From Streptomyces umbrinus (GTDB taxonomy: Bacteria > Actinomycetota > Actinomycetes > Streptomycetales > Streptomycetaceae): a DNA stretch of 64,000 nt. A program made the translations under genes and the position numbers. Location of the stretch: the NCBI RefSeq assembly GCF_030817415.1, contig NZ_JAUSZI010000002.1:6386001-6450000 (forward strand). The letters run 5' to 3'. Shown in pieces: positions 61,548-64,000 of the stretch. The notes beneath the pieces are model-generated. The model searched no databases and was not told the DNA's origin. It saw only the letters and a program-made list of their open reading frames with translations. Positions within the stretch are counted from its first letter, which is position 1. Each line of letters begins with the position of its first letter.

Positions 61548-62705
61548 ATGGGGATTCACTGTGTCGATAGGGGGCACGGTTCGGTGGAGCCCATGTTGCG
61601 GAGGCGGGGGCAGCCGCGCATAGTTGCGCTCCGGAAGAGGCTGGAACCGGGGGTTGAGGAGATGGCCGGGCACGGGAAGGAAGCGCATCCGCACGGTGCT
61701 GACCGCCTGTGCGAGGCGGGGGACCGGGTGTACTCCCGGGCGGTACGACGCGGCCGGGTGTCCCGCGACGACGCCGAGACCGTGCCCTGCCTGGTCGAGC
61801 TGGCGCTGCTGCACCCCGACCCCGACGACATGGGCTGGCTGGTGCCGACCTCGCCGCAGGAGGTCATGACACGGCTGCTGAGGGAGATGCACGAGCACGT
61901 CGCCTCGACGCAGTCGCGCATGGGCTCGGCGGTGTCCGCCTTCGAGTGGTACGCGGCCCTCGGCGGCAACGCCGACTCGCGCGCCGAGGGCGTGGCGATC
62001 CGGGTGCTCGACGGACTGCCCCGGATCCGGGCCGCGATGGACGAGGCGACCGAGGCGTGCGCGTCCGAGGTGCTGGCCGTCCAGCCGGGCGGCATCCGAC
62101 GCGAGGACGAACTCTCCGAGGGCCTGCACCGGGCGATGGCGCTGCGCCGCCGGGGCGTGCGCATGCGCGACCTGTACACGCATGTGGCCCGGCACGGGCA
62201 GGGCCTGCTCAACTACATGGAGCTGATGGGCGACGCGGCCGAGGCCCGCACCCTCGACGAGGTCACCGAGCGGCTCATCGTCTTCGATCGCACGGTCGCC
62301 TTCATCCCGGCGAGCGCCGACCGCACGATCGCGCTGGAGTTGCGTCACCCGGCGCTGGTGGACTACCTGGTCACCGTCTTCGAACGGCTCTGGCGCCTGG
62401 CGATCCCCCTCACCGCACCCCTCCCGGACACGGGCATCGAGGGCATCACGCACCGGGAGCGGTCGATTGCGGCGCTGCTGGCGGAAGGCCATCAGGACGC
62501 GGTCGTCGCGGAGCGGCTGGGCATCAGCGTCCGCACCTGCCGCGCCCACATAGCCCGCCTCTCGGAAACCCTGGGCGCCGCCAGCCGCACCCAGCTCGGC
62601 GTCCGCATCGCCCAGGCCGGCCTCGACGGCCCGCCCCGCGACCCGGAACTCCAGCCCCTCACGGCTCCCGGTCCCGGGATTCCAGAATCCCCGACCGACC
62701 GATGA
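61548..62705 (+). CDS. PLD-like/LuxR regulator, paralogue A
   Basis: 385 residues from ATG 61548 (GAGGAG 7 nt upstream). By comparison with paralogue B the domain proper begins at ATG 61662 (HPHGADRLCEAGDRVYSRAV), so that start is also possible. The middle resembles TrmB/phospholipase-D-like sensing domains (RGVRMRDLYTHVARHGQGLL, ADRTIALELRHPALVDYLVT). The C-terminus is a LuxR helix-turn-helix (RERSIAALLAEGHQDAVVAE with ISVRTCRAHIARLSETLG). Its 3' end overlaps that of convergent paralogue B by 47 nt. Confidence 0.88.
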   Translation: MGIHCVDRGHGSVEPMLRRRGQPRIVALRKRLEPGVEEMAGHGKEAHPHGADRLCEAGDRVYSRAVRRGRVSRDDAETVPCLVELALLHPDPDDMGWLVPTSPQEVMTRLLREMHEHVASTQSRMGSAVSAFEWYAALGGNADSRAEGVAIRVLDGLPRIRAAMDEATEACASEVLAVQPGGIRREDELSEGLHRAMALRRRGVRMRDLYTHVARHGQGLLNYMELMGDAAEARTLDEVTERLIVFDRTVAFIPASADRTIALELRHPALVDYLVTVFERLWRLAIPLTAPLPDTGIEGITHRERSIAALLAEGHQDAVVAERLGISVRTCRAHIARLSETLGAASRTQLGVRIAQAGLDGPPRDPELQPLTAPGPGIPESPTDR

Positions 62706-63654
62706 GGTAACCGAGCTGCGCCCGGCTCTCGCTGCCGAGGGTGGCGGCGAGTTTGGCGATGTGGACTCGGGCGGTGCGGATGTTCAGCCCGAGCCGGTCC
62801 GCGATGGCCGCGTCGGTGTGGCCTTCGATGAGGAGGGCGGCGATGGCGTGCTGGCGGGGGGTAATGCCGTTGAGGGACGGGCGGCGCACCGCTTTGGGGT
62901 GCATGGGGGTGGCCAGGCTCCAGAGGCGGTCGAAGACGGTGACCAGGTAGTCCACCAGCGCGGGATGGCGCAGTTCCAGAGCGATGGTGCGGTCCCGCTT
63001 CGCGGGGATGAACGCGACGGCCCCGTCGACCACGATCAAGCGCTCCGTGATCTCGTCGAGCGTACGTACCTCGACGGCGCCGCGCAGCCGTTCATAGTGG
63101 GCGACCACCGGAAGGGCGTGGCGGGTCGTGTGCTGGTAGAGCGTGCGCATACGGCAGCCGCGGTCGAGCAGGGCCTGGTCGCGGGGCAGGGCGATGGCGA
63201 GGGCCTTGAGAGGCCGGGCGCCGCCGGGCTGGACGGTGAGCAGCTCCGTCGAGGCGTCCGCCATGGCCTCGGTGATGGCCGTGTTGATCCGCTCGAGGCC
63301 GTTGAGAACGGTGATGCCCGTCGGTTCCGCCGGGGCTGTGTTCCGTCCGTCGATCCTCATCAGCGATTCGAACGAGTCGGCCAGCCGAGTCTCCCGCCGC
63401 CGCTCCTCCGCAATCCGCTCGTCGAACGCCCGCAGCAGCCGGGGCAGCGCTACGGCCGGTGCCGTGGGCACCAGACGCTTCTCGTCGTCCATGCCGGGGT
63501 GCAACAGACCGAGGCCGAGCAGACAGGGAGCAGCTTCGACATCAACTTCGAGCACACTTCCCTCGCGCAGGGCGCGGGCGTAGAGGCTCATGCCTGCCTC
63601 GCACAGCTCCTCGGCCCCGTGTGCATGAAGCTCACGGTTCTGTCTGGAGGACAT
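62659..63654 (-). CDS. PLD-like/LuxR regulator, paralogue B
   Basis: 331 residues from ATG 63654, starting SSRQNRELHAHGAEELCEAG. Same architecture as paralogue A: RGCRMRTLYQHTTRHALPVV, KRDRTIALELRHPALVDYLV, and the HTH RQHAIAALLIEGHTDAAIAD with LNIRTARVHIAKLAATLG. It follows paralogue C by 1 nt, so the two are in one operon. Confidence 0.9.
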   Translation of the reverse strand: MSSRQNRELHAHGAEELCEAGMSLYARALREGSVLEVDVEAAPCLLGLGLLHPGMDDEKRLVPTAPAVALPRLLRAFDERIAEERRRETRLADSFESLMRIDGRNTAPAEPTGITVLNGLERINTAITEAMADASTELLTVQPGGARPLKALAIALPRDQALLDRGCRMRTLYQHTTRHALPVVAHYERLRGAVEVRTLDEITERLIVVDGAVAFIPAKRDRTIALELRHPALVDYLVTVFDRLWSLATPMHPKAVRRPSLNGITPRQHAIAALLIEGHTDAAIADRLGLNIRTARVHIAKLAATLGSESRAQLGYLIGRSGILESRDREP

Positions 63655-63655
63655 G

Positions 63656-64000
63656 TCAGTGATCCTGCTCCAGGATCCCCGACTGCGCTATGAGAAAGCC
63701 GAGTTGGGCCCTGCTGCCGCTGCCGAGGGCGGTGGCCAGCTTCGCTATGTGGGCGCGGCAGGTGCGTACGTTCATGCCGAGGCGGCGGGCTATGGCCTCG
63801 TCGACGTAGCCCTCCACGAGGAGCTTCGCGATGGAGTGCTGGATGTCGGTGATGCCGTCGGACGCGGTTTCGTACGGATCGCCGGCGGCCAGCGGGACCG
63901 CGCGTCCCCACATGAACTCGAAGACCTTGACCAGGTAGCGGACGAGGCCCGGGTGCCGTAGCTCCAGGGCGACCTGTCTGTCGTCGCGGGTGGGGATGAA
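63656..64000 (-). CDS. PLD-like/LuxR regulator, paralogue C (5' end outside window)
   Basis: The frame is open from the right edge to TGA 63656, giving the last 114 residues: FIPTRDDRQVALELRHPGLV, RYLVKVFEFMWGRAVPL, and the LuxR HTH HSIAKLLVEGYVDEAIARRL with MNVRTCRAHIAKLATALGSG. Closely related to B, consistent with tandem duplication. Confidence 0.9.
   Translation of the reverse strand, partial: FIPTRDDRQVALELRHPGLVRYLVKVFEFMWGRAVPLAAGDPYETASDGITDIQHSIAKLLVEGYVDEAIARRLGMNVRTCRAHIAKLATALGSGSRAQLGFLIAQSGILEQDH

Overview
The window is high-GC actinobacterial DNA, almost certainly from a Streptomyces chromosome. Evidence for this includes strong G/C third-codon bias, frequent GTG starts, 1-4 nt ATGA/GTGA gene overlaps, a dnaK-grpE-dnaJ-hspR operon with HAIR elements, WhiJ-like XRE/DUF397 regulator cassettes, large LuxR (LAL) regulators and short dispersed intergenic repeats of Streptomyces type.

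Layout. (1) 1-15.8 kb: one end of an extracellular-type contractile injection system (eCIS) locus. Reading leftward are sheath, inner tube, a small tail-assembly-like protein, a DUF6760 protein and a long VQR-repeat protein that runs off the left edge. Between them and the AAA+ ATPase/DUF4255 pair sit three plus-strand cargo or accessory genes: a DUF4157 (HExxH) protein whose C-terminal half looks like a BMT5/DUF2431 Rossmann rRNA-methyltransferase domain, and two near-identical membrane-anchored paralogues with different C-terminal domains (ricin-type versus ChW-type). A collapsed third copy lies upstream of them. A LuxR-type regulator sits beside the ATPase/DUF4255 operon. (2) 16-28 kb: a LAL regulator, a secreted S8 protease, a GntR/ABC transporter operon, an NTF2-like protein and an EtfD-like membrane Fe-S oxidoreductase with a palindromic operator. 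(3) 28.2-32.7 kb: the dnaK operon with two HAIR elements and a 50-nt hairpin terminator. (4) 32.7-37 kb: small hypotheticals, a methyltransferase, a WhiJ-like cassette (XRE/DUF5753, DUF397, anti-sigma-type ATPase) and a Uma2 nuclease-fold protein. (5) 37-49.2 kb: a compact siphovirus-type tail cluster with lysis genes. It has holin-like protein, amidase endolysin, fibre, tail-tip, distal tail, short tape measure, tail assembly chaperones with a predicted -1 frameshift, major tail protein and tail-completion-like protein. There is no head, portal, terminase or integrase gene. A leading three-gene regulatory operon carries a perfect LexA-type box, and a divergent XRE regulator faces it. This fits an F-type tailocin (non-contractile phage-tail bacteriocin) or a domesticated prophage. 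(6) 49.2-56.2 kb: repeats, a truncated MFS gene, a secreted protein, an orphan XylF-like lipoprotein, and a transglutaminase / alpha-E / circularly permuted ATP-grasp operon. (7) 56.2-64 kb: an accessory, decaying region. It has an AAA ATPase gene flanked by 99-bp direct repeats, a second eroded WhiJ-like/Uma2 cassette, an IS701-type transposase remnant, a stand-alone Clp-N protein and three paralogous PLD-like/LuxR regulators, the last cut by the right edge.

The most interesting points are that two unrelated tail-derived machines sit within 40 kb, the eCIS cargo with a methyltransferase-like payload, the paralogue pair with swapped C-termini, the LexA box and -1 frameshift of the tailocin-like cluster, and the insertion-with-duplication at 56.1-57.9 kb. 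All functional assignments come from reading the sequence and remembered family features; no database search was run.
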